Shown: one piece after another, positions 8,438 to 18,952 of the stretch | Numbering within the stretch: the stretch's first letter is position 1 | How the letters are laid out: the number at the start of each line of letters is the position of its first letter | Assembly (NCBI GenBank): GCA_022510425.1 | Contig: JAFLTO010000011.1 | Span: 32,788-96,787, forward strand | Length of the DNA: 64,000 nucleotides | Direction: 5' to 3' | From: Muribaculaceae bacterium | GTDB lineage: Bacteria; Bacteroidota; Bacteroidia; Bacteroidales; Muribaculaceae | Notes under the pieces: model-generated | Told to the model about the DNA's origin: nothing | The model's input: only the letters and a program-made list of their open reading frames with translations | Database searches by the model: none | Translations under genes and position numbers: made by a program

Positions 8438-9643
8438 TTACAGACCGTGTATCAGAAAATGACGTAAGGATAAATGTTTTATTCCATCATAATCCGAGCT
8501 ATCGTTATATGGATCAAGAGAAATAACATATTTGGGATAGTTGTTATGAATTAATTTTAGATTCCCGAATTCTCGCTCTCTGGTTTCCTCTGATGCTAAA
8601 AGATAAGTCACCTGTATATAATGAGGTTCTTCTCCCTTTTTTTGAGCTATAAAATCTACCTCTTTGCCGGATAACTGGCCAACCGTGATATTATAACCTT
8701 GAAACACCAGTTCATTATAAACTATATTTTCAATCTGTTTTTCTATATCGAAAGCGCGGTTGTTTTGTATAAGTGTATTTCTGATTCCGATATCCTGAAA
8801 ATAATATTTCTCATTGTTTTCAAACAACCTTTTTCCATGAATGTCATATCTGGGAACTTTTCGAATAATAAAACTTTCGCTTAAATATCTGAGATAATTT
8901 AATATGACACCTACTGATACAGGATTTGAATTAGACTTCATATATTTGGCAATATTGGATGCTGAAATGAGTTTACCGGTATTATCAGCCAAATAATTTA
9001 TCAGATTTTGAAGAAATGCAACATTCCGGATATCATTCCTTAGTATCACGTCTTTCATCAGAACTGTGTTGAGCACATCGTTCTGATACTCGATAACATC
9101 ATTATCATTAAGCCCTATTTTCATTAATCCGGGGAGACCGCCGCTCCTCATAAATTTTTTCAAAGATTCATCTGAATCCTCAACATTGTGAAATATAAGA
9201 AATTCTTTATAATTCAATGACTGGATATAAATTTCTTTGTATCGGCCGCCTATCAAAGTGCTTAATTCACTGCTTAATATCTTTGAATTAGAACCGGTGA
9301 CCACAATTTCAACATCTTCTTCCTCATACCAGCTGCGAAGAGATTTTTCAAACCCTTCTATATCTTGTATTTCATCAATCAATATAATGTTTCGTTTTCC
9401 AGATACTTTTTTATTATCAATATATTGATTAAGATCTTCATATTTTTTTATTTCATCATATTCTTTTTTCTCTTTATCTATAAAGATTATATTATAGCCT
9501 CGGTTGTGGATATATTTTTCTCTTACCAAACGAAGCAAGTAGCTCTTCCCCACTCGTCTTTGACCGGTTAATATAATAATTGTATTCCGGTTGAACCAAT
9601 TCTCTATCTTGTCAATATAAAAAGGTCGAGGTATGATTTTCAT
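8438..9643 (-). CDS. ATP-binding protein with AAA_14 and DUF4143 domains
   Basis: 401 residues. An N-terminal STAND/AAA ATPase has Walker A GQRRVGKS at 27-34 and Walker B IILIDEIQD at 86-94. A winged-helix middle region follows, then a C-terminal DUF4143-type segment with a PD-(D/E)xK-like pattern (EVDFIAQKKG, then YIQVTYLL). Such genes are very common and multicopy in Bacteroidetes genomes and their role is not established; toxin-antitoxin-like or defence roles have been suggested. It is convergent with the MFS gene and has its own palindromic promoter region at 9645-9694. Confidence 0.82.
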   Translation of the reverse strand: MKIIPRPFYIDKIENWFNRNTIIILTGQRRVGKSYLLRLVREKYIHNRGYNIIFIDKEKKEYDEIKKYEDLNQYIDNKKVSGKRNIILIDEIQDIEGFEKSLRSWYEEEDVEIVVTGSNSKILSSELSTLIGGRYKEIYIQSLNYKEFLIFHNVEDSDESLKKFMRSGGLPGLMKIGLNDNDVIEYQNDVLNTVLMKDVILRNDIRNVAFLQNLINYLADNTGKLISASNIAKYMKSNSNPVSVGVILNYLRYLSESFIIRKVPRYDIHGKRLFENNEKYYFQDIGIRNTLIQNNRAFDIEKQIENIVYNELVFQGYNITVGQLSGKEVDFIAQKKGEEPHYIQVTYLLASEETREREFGNLKLIHNNYPKYVISLDPYNDSSDYDGIKHLSLRHFLIHGL

Positions 9644-9644
9644 T

Positions 9645-9694
9645 GTTTATAAGTTACAAATTTATGCAAATATACAAATTTATCACTTATAAAC
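9645..9694 (-). promoter_or_regulatory. Promoter region of the AAA/DUF4143 gene inside a 10-bp inverted repeat
   Basis: The arms gtttataagt (9645-9654) and acttataaac (9685-9694) are perfect inverted repeats. Between them the minus strand contains three overlapping TAnnTTTG-like elements, the central one TATATTTG at 9667-9674. The arrangement looks like an operator for a dimeric regulator or for autoregulation. No regulator gene lies next to it. Confidence 0.45.
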
Positions 9695-9849
9695 GATAAA
9701 ATCTTCTACGGAGGTGCAACTTAAAACACCAACTCCTTCGGCTTTAAAATCAATTCTCAAGGTTGTAGATAACTTTTTGAGAAATTAAATTGCTGTTTAA
9801 GAAATTAAACTGCAATTTTTTGCTAATTTTACAACCCCAAAAAAGAACT

Positions 9850-10773
9850 ATGGAATCAACTGCAACCGCTCCCCTGCCTTATCATGTCCCGGCTCTGCTG
9901 CCCGAAGCTATGGAATTACTTGACATAAAGCCGGATGGAACTTACATTGACGCCACTTTCGGAGGCGGGGGACATTCTCGTGCCATAATCAAATTATTAG
10001 GTGAAAAAGGTCGTCTATTCTCTTTCGATAGAGACTTGGATGCTTATGTCAACCGAATAGATGACGAGAGATTTACTTTCGTACATGGCAATTTCCGACA
10101 CATTGAAAATTTCATGAGATTTTACGGTGTTGAAAAGGTGGATGGGATTCTGGCAGACTTTGGTGTGAGCTTTCATCATTTTGATACTCCTGAACGTGGT
10201 TTTTCTTTTCGACATGAAGCTCCTTTGGATATGAGGATGAATCAAAAAGCAGAAAAGACGGCCTCAGAACTTCTTGCGGAGGCAGATGAATCTAAACTCA
10301 CCGGCATATTCCGTTCATATGCTGACTTAAAGAAACCGGGAGCTGTGGTGAAGGCAATTTTAAATTCAAGGGAGCTCTCCCCTATCCTGACAACTTATCA
10401 ACTTTCTGAAGCAGTGAAGGGTGCTCTTGATCCCAGGCAGGAAAAAAAGGAAATGGCTCAGGTGTTCCAGGCATTAAGAATTGCAGTGAACCATGAGGCT
10501 GAAGACCTGAAACTATTCTTGAACTCTACATTAAAAGTGTTAAAGCCGGGAGGAAGATTGGTGACCCTCACCTATCATTCAATGGAAGACAGGATGGTGA
10601 AGAATTTCATGAAGACCGGAAATATCGAAGGGAAAGAAATAAAAGATTTTTATGGGAATTTAGCAACTAAATGGAAACTATTGACCCGTAAACCTTTAGA
10701 GGCAAGCACTGAGGAAGTGGGACGAAATCCACGGTCCAGAAGTGCAAGATTGCGGGCGGCGGAATTATTATAA
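9850..10773 (+). CDS. rsmH: 16S rRNA (cytosine1402-N4)-methyltransferase RsmH (MraW)
   Basis: 307 residues from the ATG at 9850; an upstream ATG at 9790 would add 20 residues unlike the family, so I prefer 9850. The family start YHVPALLPEAMELL is followed by the SAM loop DATFGGGGHSRAI, then DGILADFGVS, RGFSFRHEAPLDMRM and GGRLVTLTYHSMEDR. It methylates C1402 in the ribosomal decoding centre. It is the first gene of the dcw cluster; mraZ, which often precedes it, is not seen between 9644 and 9849. Confidence 0.95.
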   Translation: MESTATAPLPYHVPALLPEAMELLDIKPDGTYIDATFGGGGHSRAIIKLLGEKGRLFSFDRDLDAYVNRIDDERFTFVHGNFRHIENFMRFYGVEKVDGILADFGVSFHHFDTPERGFSFRHEAPLDMRMNQKAEKTASELLAEADESKLTGIFRSYADLKKPGAVVKAILNSRELSPILTTYQLSEAVKGALDPRQEKKEMAQVFQALRIAVNHEAEDLKLFLNSTLKVLKPGGRLVTLTYHSMEDRMVKNFMKTGNIEGKEIKDFYGNLATKWKLLTRKPLEASTEEVGRNPRSRSARLRAAELL

Positions 10774-10792
10774 TTAAAATTCACTAATCCTA

Positions 10793-11188
10793 ATGAAATT
10801 AAAATCTAAGAAAAAGAAAGAAGATATTAAAGAACCGCCAAAGAAGAGCAAGAAAGGGTTGAAGGGAGTGCCCCGTGATTTAATGAACGACGTGCGCTAC
10901 GGGCGAAGCCTTTCGCTTGAATTCTTCCGACAGAATGCCTGGTTGATTATGATCTTCATAGTGGCTATAATCGCCTTGATGGGGCTTCGATATAAGACAA
11001 AGACCAAGATGGAAGAGATAAAACAACTCACGGTTGAATTGCAGAGAGCCCAGAGCAGCAAGCTCCAAGAGAAAGCGGCTTATATGTCGCTGATACGGGA
11101 AGCGGAAATGAAAAAACTGGTGGACGAAAAGGGTTTGGGCCTACAATTTCAGGAATACCCTCCCTATGAACTTACATTGGAAGATTAA
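10793..11188 (+). CDS. ftsL: FtsL-like division protein
   Basis: 131 residues with the layout of FtsL: a cytoplasmic Lys-rich N-terminus (about 1-45), one membrane segment near 51-68 (AWLIMIFIVAIIALMGLRY) and a periplasmic helical stretch likely to form a coiled coil (about 70-115). In other bacteria FtsL joins FtsB and FtsQ to activate FtsWI. The identity relies on topology and on its place between rsmH and ftsI, since the family is poorly conserved. Confidence 0.8.
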   Translation: MKLKSKKKKEDIKEPPKKSKKGLKGVPRDLMNDVRYGRSLSLEFFRQNAWLIMIFIVAIIALMGLRYKTKTKMEEIKQLTVELQRAQSSKLQEKAAYMSLIREAEMKKLVDEKGLGLQFQEYPPYELTLED

Positions 11189-11261
11189 CCGGATTTAACG
11201 ATTTATAAATACTAATTACTTTTAACTTTAAAACCTTAAACTTTAAACATTAAACCTTTGG

Positions 11262-13376
11262 ATGGCAACCAGACAAACAGTTAATTTAAGATATGCAATT
11301 GTCACATTAGTGTTTGTGGCGTTTGGAATCGCACTTGCCGTGAAACTGTTTCATACCACTGTGGTGGAAGCTCCTGCATGGAATGAAAGGGCTCGGAAAG
11401 AATTGTCGAAGACTTCGGTGATTGCTCCGGAGCGTGGCAATCTTTTGGCTTCAAACGGGAATATTCTCGCTTGCAATCTAAAGGTTTATGATATAAAACT
11501 TGATTTAAGGCATAACAAAGTGCTCTCTCAGAATCCTATCCCTTGGGCAAAAATCGATAGTCTTGCAGATTCCCTGGATTATTACTTCCCGCGAGTAACC
11601 AACCTCAGACAACATCCCGATACATTCGCAAAATATTCCTGGCACACCCGTCTTAAAAAAGAATTTGAAAAGGAACCCAACAAACGTCCGCGCGCTTTGA
11701 GAATTGCTCGCAAAAAAACCTTGGAAGATTTCGCTATGGTAAGGAATTTCCCATATCTGAAAGATTTCAAGGGTGCCGGATTTAGAATTCCTGTTTACAA
11801 AGAAGAGAGAAACGTGAGGATTTATCCCTATGGAAGGATGGCTTTCAGAAGTATCGGTAGAGTTAATGAAAATGCTGAGACAGGCGAATTTCATGGATAT
11901 TCAGGTCTTGAAAAAGACCTTGATTCACTCCTCTATGGCATTCCCGGTGAGGCCAAGAAAGTGGCCTTGACCTCAGGACTTTCCAACTGGGTGTCGCAAC
12001 CAGCAGTGAGAGGATTTGATATTCTCACCACTATAGATATCGATATGCAGGACATGCTTGAAGAGGAGCTTCTTCATATATGTCAAGAATCGGGAGCAGA
12101 ATGGGGCACCGCCATATTGATGGAAGTGGAGACCGGAGAAATAAAAGCCATCTCAAATATTGAATTGCTTGACAATGGCACATATGGAGAAGCCTTGAAC
12201 CGTGCAGTCCTACCTTTCGAACCGGGTTCCGTCATGAAGCCCATCTCTTTAATGATAGCCTTCGAGGATGGATTGGTGAAAAGCGTGAACGACAGAATAG
12301 ACTGTTCTCCTTTCCAGCGCACTTCCGATCCCCATGCCCCTACCATCAAAGACATGAAACAAGTGATTGAAATGTCGTCGAACACCGGTATAGCTCGTGT
12401 GATATTCCGGGGATATGCCAATGACCCTTCCACATTCCACGACAGATTAAGTTCCATTGGATTTTTCGAACCCATGCACAGCGGTATTGCCGGAGAATGT
12501 ACGCCAAGAATCAGGAAACTTCTTCCCAAGGATTCCAAGGGCAACAACATCACTATGACCGCAAGACATCTTGACCTTGCACGACAGGCCTACGGATATA
12601 ACACTGAAATCCCCCCGTTGTATACTCTTTCGATCTACAATGCCATAGCCAACGGGGGGAAATATGTCAGACCACACTTAGTGAGGTCGCTCATTGATGA
12701 AGAAGGCAGGGATTCGTTGCTTCCTATCAGTTACATCAGAGAGAGAATATGTTCGGAAGAAACCGCCTCGAAGGTGAGACAATGTATCCACCAGGTGGTG
12801 TGGGGAGAACATGGCACAGCCCGGGCTGTTCAAGACAAACGTGTGGAAGTGGCGGGAAAGACCGGAACTGCTTATCCTGTGGAACACGGACAATATAACA
12901 CGGCTAAAAGGCGCTATGCCTTCGCCGGATTCTTTCCTTATTCCAATCCCAAATATTCTTGTATGGCTTTAGTGTTAGGGCCTTCCGGCACAAGTGCCAA
13001 CCGCACCTCAGGCCAGGTAGTGAAGAACATGGCTCTAAAAATGTTCTCCCGCGGTATGCTTAACAACAAAAGCACTTACACCGACCAAAAGAGTGGAAGC
13101 GTACCCGTTTTCATGGCATCAGAGAAATTCCAGCCTTCAGATATCGATAGCCATCTTGGCATTTCAAACCACAAAAGAGTGCAGACACCGGCAGAGATGC
13201 CCAGCGGCACAGTGCCGGACGTAAGGGGTCTTGACGCACCCACAGCCGTAAAACTTTTGGAACAACGTGGCATAGATGTGGCTCTGAAAGGCACCGGCCG
13301 CGTCGTGGCCCAGTCTCTTCCTGAGGGTAGTGTGATAAAACCGGGAACCTCTATAACCTTAAGCCTAAAGATATGA
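11262..13376 (+). CDS. ftsI: Division-specific transpeptidase FtsI (PBP3) with C-terminal PASTA domain
   Basis: 704 residues, class B penicillin-binding protein that cross-links septal peptidoglycan. One N-terminal membrane anchor (about 10-28) is followed by the PBP dimerisation region and the transpeptidase domain. The SxxK nucleophile is S323 (EPGSVMKP), the SxN motif is S372-S373-N374 and KTGT starts at K533. The last 60 residues form a PASTA domain ([19 protein letters not shown]), which can bind peptidoglycan. The stop overlaps the murE ATG by 4 bp. Confidence 0.95.
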   Translation: MATRQTVNLRYAIVTLVFVAFGIALAVKLFHTTVVEAPAWNERARKELSKTSVIAPERGNLLASNGNILACNLKVYDIKLDLRHNKVLSQNPIPWAKIDSLADSLDYYFPRVTNLRQHPDTFAKYSWHTRLKKEFEKEPNKRPRALRIARKKTLEDFAMVRNFPYLKDFKGAGFRIPVYKEERNVRIYPYGRMAFRSIGRVNENAETGEFHGYSGLEKDLDSLLYGIPGEAKKVALTSGLSNWVSQPAVRGFDILTTIDIDMQDMLEEELLHICQESGAEWGTAILMEVETGEIKAISNIELLDNGTYGEALNRAVLPFEPGSVMKPISLMIAFEDGLVKSVNDRIDCSPFQRTSDPHAPTIKDMKQVIEMSSNTGIARVIFRGYANDPSTFHDRLSSIGFFEPMHSGIAGECTPRIRKLLPKDSKGNNITMTARHLDLARQAYGYNTEIPPLYTLSIYNAIANGGKYVRPHLVRSLIDEEGRDSLLPISYIRERICSEETASKVRQCIHQVVWGEHGTARAVQDKRVEVAGKTGTAYPVEHGQYNTAKRRYAFAGFFPYSNPKYSCMALVLGPSGTSANRTSGQVVKNMALKMFSRGMLNNKSTYTDQKSGSVPVFMASEKFQPSDIDSHLGISNHKRVQTPAEMPSGTVPDVRGLDAPTAVKLLEQRGIDVALKGTGRVVAQSLPEGSVIKPGTSITLSLKI

Positions 13377-14836
13377 CGACCAAACTAAACCATCTTCTTG
13401 CCGACATAGATGTATTGGAAATAATCGGCGACACCGACAAAAACATAAGTTCTCTTGAAAGCGACTCAAGAAAAGCTGAGAAAGACGGTATTTTCGTAGC
13501 AGTGAAAGGGGTGACAACCGACGGACACAAGTACATTCCGGTGGTGACCAGCGCCAATGTCGGGGCTGTGGTGTGTGAGGAAATGCCTTCCACATTAGAC
13601 AAGGGGGTGACATATATCAGGGTGGCTGACTCGGCCAAAGCATTAGGAGAGTTGGCTTCAGCATGGTTCGGACATCCCTCACGCCATCTCACTTTAGTGG
13701 GTGTGACAGGAACGAACGGGAAGACCACAACCGCTACCCTACTCTATGAAATGGCAAGACTTGAAGGATATAAGGCAGGGTTGCTCTCCACTGTATGCAA
13801 CTATATCGGAGAGAAGAAAGTACCATCCACTCATACCACCCCGGATCCCATAAGTTTGAACAGATTACTGGCAGAGATGGTGAATGAGGGGTGTGACTAT
13901 GCATTTATGGAGGTGTCTTCACACTCTACAGCCCAAAAGCGTGTGGCGGGTTTGAATTTCGCCGGAGGTATTTTCTCTAATCTTACACGCGACCATTTGG
14001 ATTATCACGGCACGGTAGACAATTATATGAGAGCCAAGAAAGCCTTTTTCGATATGCTTGATAAAGATGCTTTCGCTTTGATAAACGAAGACGATAAGTC
14101 AGGAAGGTTCATGGTGCAGAACACAAAGGCAAAGGTTTACACCTATTCTTTGAGGACAGACGCCGATTTCAGAGGGAAAGTGCTGGAAACAAGACTTGAC
14201 GGCACACTCCTGTCACTCAATGGTCATGAAGTGGAGGTTATGTTCACCGGCCGATTCAATGCATATAATCTCACAGCCGTGTATGGAGCCTCGATACTTT
14301 GTGGGTTCAATCCTGAAGAAGTGCTTGTGAATATGAGCAAACTTGTGCCTGTGGCGGGTCGTTTCCAACCTTTCCTTTCGCCGCAAGGAGTGGCCGCTAT
14401 TGTAGACTATGCTCACACACCCGATGCATTGATCAACGTGCTTGACACTATCCGGGATATAGTGGGGTCAAAGGGTAAGGTCATCACAGTGGTTGGTGCC
14501 GGAGGTAACAGAGATAGCGGGAAACGCCCAATTATGGCTCAGGAAGCAGCCTGCAGAAGCGACATTCTGATTCTCACAAGTGACAATCCAAGGTTTGAAG
14601 ACCCTGAAGAAATAATCTCACAGATGGCTGCGGGACTCAGCAAGGAGGAACTAAAACGCACTGAACAGATTATCGACCGTCGGGAAGCAATTAAACGGGC
14701 CGTGGAGATTGCGGAGCCCGGTACCGTTATATTGGTGGCGGGTAAGGGACATGAACCCTATCAAGAAGTGAAAGGCGTACGCAATCATTTTGACGATGCC
14801 GAAGAAGTCAAGGCAGCACTAAATCTCATCCCCTAA
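13373..14836 (+). CDS. murE: UDP-MurNAc-L-Ala-D-Glu:meso-diaminopimelate ligase MurE
   Basis: 487 residues, Mur ligase that adds the third stem-peptide residue. The ATP loop is [15 protein letters not shown] near residues 111-125; other blocks are EVSSHS and [12 protein letters not shown]. The specificity motif reads DNPR ([12 protein letters not shown]), the form associated with meso-diaminopimelate rather than lysine, which fits Gram-negative peptidoglycan. The start overlaps the ftsI stop (ATGA). Confidence 0.95.
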   Translation: MTTKLNHLLADIDVLEIIGDTDKNISSLESDSRKAEKDGIFVAVKGVTTDGHKYIPVVTSANVGAVVCEEMPSTLDKGVTYIRVADSAKALGELASAWFGHPSRHLTLVGVTGTNGKTTTATLLYEMARLEGYKAGLLSTVCNYIGEKKVPSTHTTPDPISLNRLLAEMVNEGCDYAFMEVSSHSTAQKRVAGLNFAGGIFSNLTRDHLDYHGTVDNYMRAKKAFFDMLDKDAFALINEDDKSGRFMVQNTKAKVYTYSLRTDADFRGKVLETRLDGTLLSLNGHEVEVMFTGRFNAYNLTAVYGASILCGFNPEEVLVNMSKLVPVAGRFQPFLSPQGVAAIVDYAHTPDALINVLDTIRDIVGSKGKVITVVGAGGNRDSGKRPIMAQEAACRSDILILTSDNPRFEDPEEIISQMAAGLSKEELKRTEQIIDRREAIKRAVEIAEPGTVILVAGKGHEPYQEVKGVRNHFDDAEEVKAALNLIP

Positions 14837-14860
14837 ACCTTATCACTTATACTTTAAAAA

Positions 14861-16132
14861 GTGTTATACTATTTATTTCAGACCATACAGGATTATGATA
14901 TCCCCGGAGGGAGACTGGTGGACTACATCACCTTCAGGGCCGGGGCTTCTTTCACCTTGGCAATGCTTATAGCATTGATATTCGGAAGAAGTATCATCAC
15001 AAGATTACAAAGAATGCAGGTGGGAGAAGTGATCCGTAACTTAGGGCTTGAGGGTCAGATGAGCAAGAAAGGCACTCCCACTATGGGTGGAGTAATCATT
15101 ATTCTTTCAATCCTGATACCTTGCTTTCTGATCGGCAATCTCTCCAACATCTACATGATACTGATGATTGTGGCCACATTATGGATGGGAGCGATAGGAT
15201 TTTTGGATGATTATAGGAAACTGAAATATCACAATAAAGACGGACTGAAAGGAAAGTATAAAGTTACAGGGCAGGTAGGTCTTGGTCTTTTGGTAGGTAT
15301 CACCATGTGGCTCTCACCCAATATCGTGATGAGTGAGAATATGGAGATGGAAAGCCAGAAAGGTGATGAGTTGATAGAAATAGTGCATAAGGGCACGATG
15401 GAAAAGACACCTCAGACCACCATCCCTTTCTTTAAGAACAACAACTTCAACTATGAATGGCTCACTGACTGGATTGAGGATGAGAACGCAGCCCAGACTA
15501 TGGGATGGCTCGTTTTCGTATTTGTTGTGATAGTGGCGGTCACTGCAGTTAGCAATGGAGCAAATCTGACTGACGGTCTTGACGGGTTGTGTGCAGGAAC
15601 TTCTGCCATTATTGGTGTTGCATTGGCTATCATGGCTTATTTAGGTGGTAATATCATTTATGCCGGTTATCTCAATATAATGTATATACCGGGGAGTGAG
15701 GAATTGGTGGTATATGCCGCAGCTTTTATAGGTGCCTTGGTAGGTTTCTTATGGTATAATGCTTTCCCTGCACAGGTGTTTATGGGTGACACCGGTAGTC
15801 TAACCTTAGGGGGAATTTTAGCTGTTTTTGCAATTCTTATACGAAAAGAATTGCTGATACCCCTCCTTTGTCTCATTTTCTTTTTGGAAGACTTGTCAGT
15901 GATGCTTCAGGTGGGATACTTTAAAATCACCAAAAGGAAATATGGAGAAGGAAGAAGAATATTCAAGATGACACCCCTTCACCATCATTTCCAGAAGGCC
16001 GGCGACCCTAATATACAGAGCATAATAAATTTCCCTGCGGCTCCTATCCCGGAATCAAAGATTGTGACAAGATTCTGGATTGTAGGAATTCTTTTGGCTA
16101 CTTTGACTTTCGTGACCTTGAAAGTTCGATGA
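14861..16132 (+). CDS. mraY: Phospho-MurNAc-pentapeptide transferase MraY
   Basis: 423 residues, polytopic enzyme that forms lipid I from UDP-MurNAc-pentapeptide and undecaprenyl phosphate. Signature blocks are GFLDDYRKLKYHNKDG, NLTDGLDGL, MGDTGSLTLGG and PLHHHFQKAG. About 60 extra residues (roughly 150-215, after LSPNIVMSEN) lie between membrane segments; a longer loop here is common in Bacteroidetes MraY compared with about 360 residues in E. coli. 24 bp follow the murE stop. Confidence 0.95.
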   Translation: MLYYLFQTIQDYDIPGGRLVDYITFRAGASFTLAMLIALIFGRSIITRLQRMQVGEVIRNLGLEGQMSKKGTPTMGGVIIILSILIPCFLIGNLSNIYMILMIVATLWMGAIGFLDDYRKLKYHNKDGLKGKYKVTGQVGLGLLVGITMWLSPNIVMSENMEMESQKGDELIEIVHKGTMEKTPQTTIPFFKNNNFNYEWLTDWIEDENAAQTMGWLVFVFVVIVAVTAVSNGANLTDGLDGLCAGTSAIIGVALAIMAYLGGNIIYAGYLNIMYIPGSEELVVYAAAFIGALVGFLWYNAFPAQVFMGDTGSLTLGGILAVFAILIRKELLIPLLCLIFFLEDLSVMLQVGYFKITKRKYGEGRRIFKMTPLHHHFQKAGDPNIQSIINFPAAPIPESKIVTRFWIVGILLATLTFVTLKVR

Positions 16133-16200
16133 GAATAAGGCAGAAGCGATAAAGGATTTGGGATAAGAGATCAAAGATAGAAGATTAGGGCGAATAGTGA

Positions 16201-17574
16201 ATGGATATGGAAGAAAGAATGAATAAAAGAGAGAAACTGGTAGTATTGGGCGGCGGTGAGAGTGGCGTAGGTTCCGCCGTGCTTGGCAAAGATAAGGAAC
16301 TGGAGGTGTTTCTATCCGATTTTGGGACACTTTCCGATTCCTATAGGAAAGTCCTGGAAGAAGAAAATATAGAATATGAGGAAGGGAAACATACGGAAGA
16401 AAAAATTCTGAATGCTGATATAGTTGTTAAAAGTCCGGGTATTCCTCCCACTGCACCCATAGTGAAAAAGCTTGTGGAGAAAGGAATTCCTGTGATTTCA
16501 GAAATCGAATTCGCAGCCGCTTACACTAATTCAAAAATGGTGTGCATAACCGGCTCTAACGGAAAGACCACCACTACCCTGCTCACCTATCATATCCTTA
16601 AGAAAGCGGGTATAGATGTCGGGCTCGCGGGAAATGTCGGCAAGAGTCTGGCCCTTCAAGTGGCGCGTGATCCCCATGCCATTTATGTGATAGAACTTTC
16701 AAGTTTCCAATTGGAAAACATGTATAAGTTTAAAGCCAATATTGCTGTAATCCTTAATATCACTCCGGATCACCTTGACCGCTACGAATATAAGATGGAG
16801 AATTATGCTGCAGCAAAATTCCGTATCCTGCAAAACCAAACCAAGGATGACTTTTTCATTTATTGGCAGGACGACCCCATGATAATTCAACAGATACAGA
16901 ATGTTCAAGGGGAGGCTTTGCGACTCCCATTCGGTATTGATAAAGAAGAAGACACTGCGGCTTATCTTGATAATGGAATAGTGAGATTTTCAACCCCTAT
17001 GGATGTATGGGAAATACCTCGTGACAAGATATCCTTGCCGGGATTGCATAACCTTTACAATTCCATGGCAGCGGGACTTTCCGCCACGGCTTTGAATATA
17101 CGCAAAGAATGTATAAGAGAAGCTTTGGAAGATTTTGAGGCAGTGGAACACAGATTGGAATATGTGGCCACTATCGACGGCGTGAGATATGTCAACGACT
17201 CCAAGGCAACGAATGTGAATTCAACCTGGTATGCACTTGAAAGCATGAATACTCCCGTGGTACTGATCTTGGGTGGCAAAGACAAAGGAAACGATTACTC
17301 GGAAATAGAAGAATTAGTGAAATCAAAGGTGAAAGCAATTGTGTGTATGGGCCTTCACAATGAAAAACTGATTGATTATTTCAGTGGGAAAGTGCCCGAG
17401 ATACGGGATACACATTCACTTGAAGATGCCATTAAGGCATGTAGAGAATTATCTGCAGAAGGTGACACAGTGTTGCTCTCCCCTTGCTGTGCAAGTTTTG
17501 ACCTCTTTACAAGCTATGAAGACCGAGGCCGCAAATTTAAAGATGCAGTGAGCGCATTTGCTCCAATATCCTAA
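16201..17574 (+). CDS. murD: UDP-MurNAc-L-alanine:D-glutamate ligase MurD
   Basis: 457 residues as listed; the initiator could instead be the ATG at 16219 (MNKREKLVVLGGGESG), which matches the usual family start and would remove six residues. The N-terminal nucleotide-binding fold has GGGESGVGSAVLG, the ATP loop is TGSNGKTTTTLL, and later blocks are SSFQLE, NITPDHLDRY, NDSKATN and LSPCCASFDLFTSYEDRG. It adds D-glutamate to UDP-MurNAc-L-Ala in the cytoplasm. 68 bp separate it from mraY. Confidence 0.94.
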   Translation: MDMEERMNKREKLVVLGGGESGVGSAVLGKDKELEVFLSDFGTLSDSYRKVLEEENIEYEEGKHTEEKILNADIVVKSPGIPPTAPIVKKLVEKGIPVISEIEFAAAYTNSKMVCITGSNGKTTTTLLTYHILKKAGIDVGLAGNVGKSLALQVARDPHAIYVIELSSFQLENMYKFKANIAVILNITPDHLDRYEYKMENYAAAKFRILQNQTKDDFFIYWQDDPMIIQQIQNVQGEALRLPFGIDKEEDTAAYLDNGIVRFSTPMDVWEIPRDKISLPGLHNLYNSMAAGLSATALNIRKECIREALEDFEAVEHRLEYVATIDGVRYVNDSKATNVNSTWYALESMNTPVVLILGGKDKGNDYSEIEELVKSKVKAIVCMGLHNEKLIDYFSGKVPEIRDTHSLEDAIKACRELSAEGDTVLLSPCCASFDLFTSYEDRGRKFKDAVSAFAPIS

Positions 17575-17620
17575 TTAACAATAATAAATCTAAACCACAC
17601 CAACAACACCCACTCCAACA

Positions 17621-18952
17621 ATGGCAGAAAGTATAATCATCAGAGAAACGATCGACGGCCAAGAAGTGAAGGCCAAGAAACCTACAGCAGCATCAAGTTT
17701 CCAGCCTCGTAGAGCCGACCCATATATCTGGGGAATCTACATCGCATTATTGGTGGTTTCAATTATTGAATTATTTTCGGCTTCGAGTTCGGAAGTTTCC
17801 GCATCCAATGTTTACATGCCTTTGATAAGACATGGAATGTTTCTTGTGGGAGGGTTTGGCTTAGTGATACTACTCCAAAATGTTCATTATAAGAATATTA
17901 GCCATTTTGCCATGGTCATGGCTATTATATCTTTGGGTTTGTTGTTGTTTTCTAATTTCTTTGGGATAGAAATCAATGGTGCGCAGCGTGCAATTAAGAT
18001 TGCAGGCTTTACCATTCAGCCTGCAGAGATAGTGAAATACACAGTTGTGATTCTTCTTGCACGTATTCTTGGAAGAGAGCAGAAAGGTGGTGGCATCTCC
18101 ACCAAAGGTGTGATATATTCCGCTCTGGTGGCTGTAGTTTTTGCTGCCTGTCTTTGGAAAAACGGACTGACTAATACCCTTCTACTCTTCATGGTGAGTG
18201 TGGCTATGTTTCTTATAGGAGGAATGAAATGGAAACAGTTCTTTTTAGTGATGGTGCTATATGGAGTGTGTGGCGGAGCTTTATATCTTTTAAAATATCA
18301 GGATGAGAATGATGAGTTTGATAGAATATCGCAAGACACGACTATAGTTAAAACCGATGACAGGACAAGCACCCATAAAGGAAGAATAGCACGATTTATA
18401 GCAGGGGTTAATCCCGACGATGATATTGATGATTACAATCGTCAGGTGGTGTTTTCCAAGATAGCACAGGCAAACGGGGGAGTTTTCGGTCAGGGACCGG
18501 GTAACTCTCGTGAAAGTGCTCGTCTTCCCCTGGCTTTCTCGGATTATATTTATTCCATTATAGTTGAAGATACAGGTTTGGTGGGAGGAATAGCCTTGCT
18601 CATTTTGTATCTAATGTTATTGGCAAGGGCCGGAAGAATAGCCTATCGGTGCAGGCTTGCGATTCCAAGTTTCATGATAATGGGATGTGCTGTTTTGATA
18701 GTATTACAAGCTCTCGTGCATATGGCAATTGTGACCGGACTATTCCCCGTGAGCGGACAACCTTTGCCTTTTATTTCCAAAGGAGGAACCTCTGTATTGG
18801 TAATGTCAGCCGCTATTGGCACCATGCTGTCGGTGAGTAGATTCGCTGTCACCACCAGCGATGTCAAACAAATCAAGGCTGAACTTAAAGAACTTCCCAA
18901 GGATATGCAAGCCACTAATTTCTCCAATTATGAAAACCCTTCAACAAGATGA
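17621..18952 (+). CDS. ftsW: Septal peptidoglycan polymerase FtsW (SEDS family)
   Basis: 443 residues with about 10 membrane segments. The SEDS glycosyltransferase polymerises lipid II at the septum together with FtsI. Recognisable blocks are GAQRAI near 125, QPAEIVK, the large periplasmic loop with FSKIAQANGGVFGQGPGNS, SDYIYSIIVEDTGLVGG and PLPFISKGGTSVL. The cytoplasmic N-terminus of about 35 residues is polar. It overlaps murG by 4 bp. Confidence 0.94.
   Translation: MAESIIIRETIDGQEVKAKKPTAASSFQPRRADPYIWGIYIALLVVSIIELFSASSSEVSASNVYMPLIRHGMFLVGGFGLVILLQNVHYKNISHFAMVMAIISLGLLLFSNFFGIEINGAQRAIKIAGFTIQPAEIVKYTVVILLARILGREQKGGGISTKGVIYSALVAVVFAACLWKNGLTNTLLLFMVSVAMFLIGGMKWKQFFLVMVLYGVCGGALYLLKYQDENDEFDRISQDTTIVKTDDRTSTHKGRIARFIAGVNPDDDIDDYNRQVVFSKIAQANGGVFGQGPGNSRESARLPLAFSDYIYSIIVEDTGLVGGIALLILYLMLLARAGRIAYRCRLAIPSFMIMGCAVLIVLQALVHMAIVTGLFPVSGQPLPFISKGGTSVLVMSAAIGTMLSVSRFAVTTSDVKQIKAELKELPKDMQATNFSNYENPSTR

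Noticed and set aside
11189..11261. Short CTTTAAAC-like repeats before ftsI
   Set aside because: Common AT-rich spacer style in Bacteroidetes; too short and irregular to call a repeat array.
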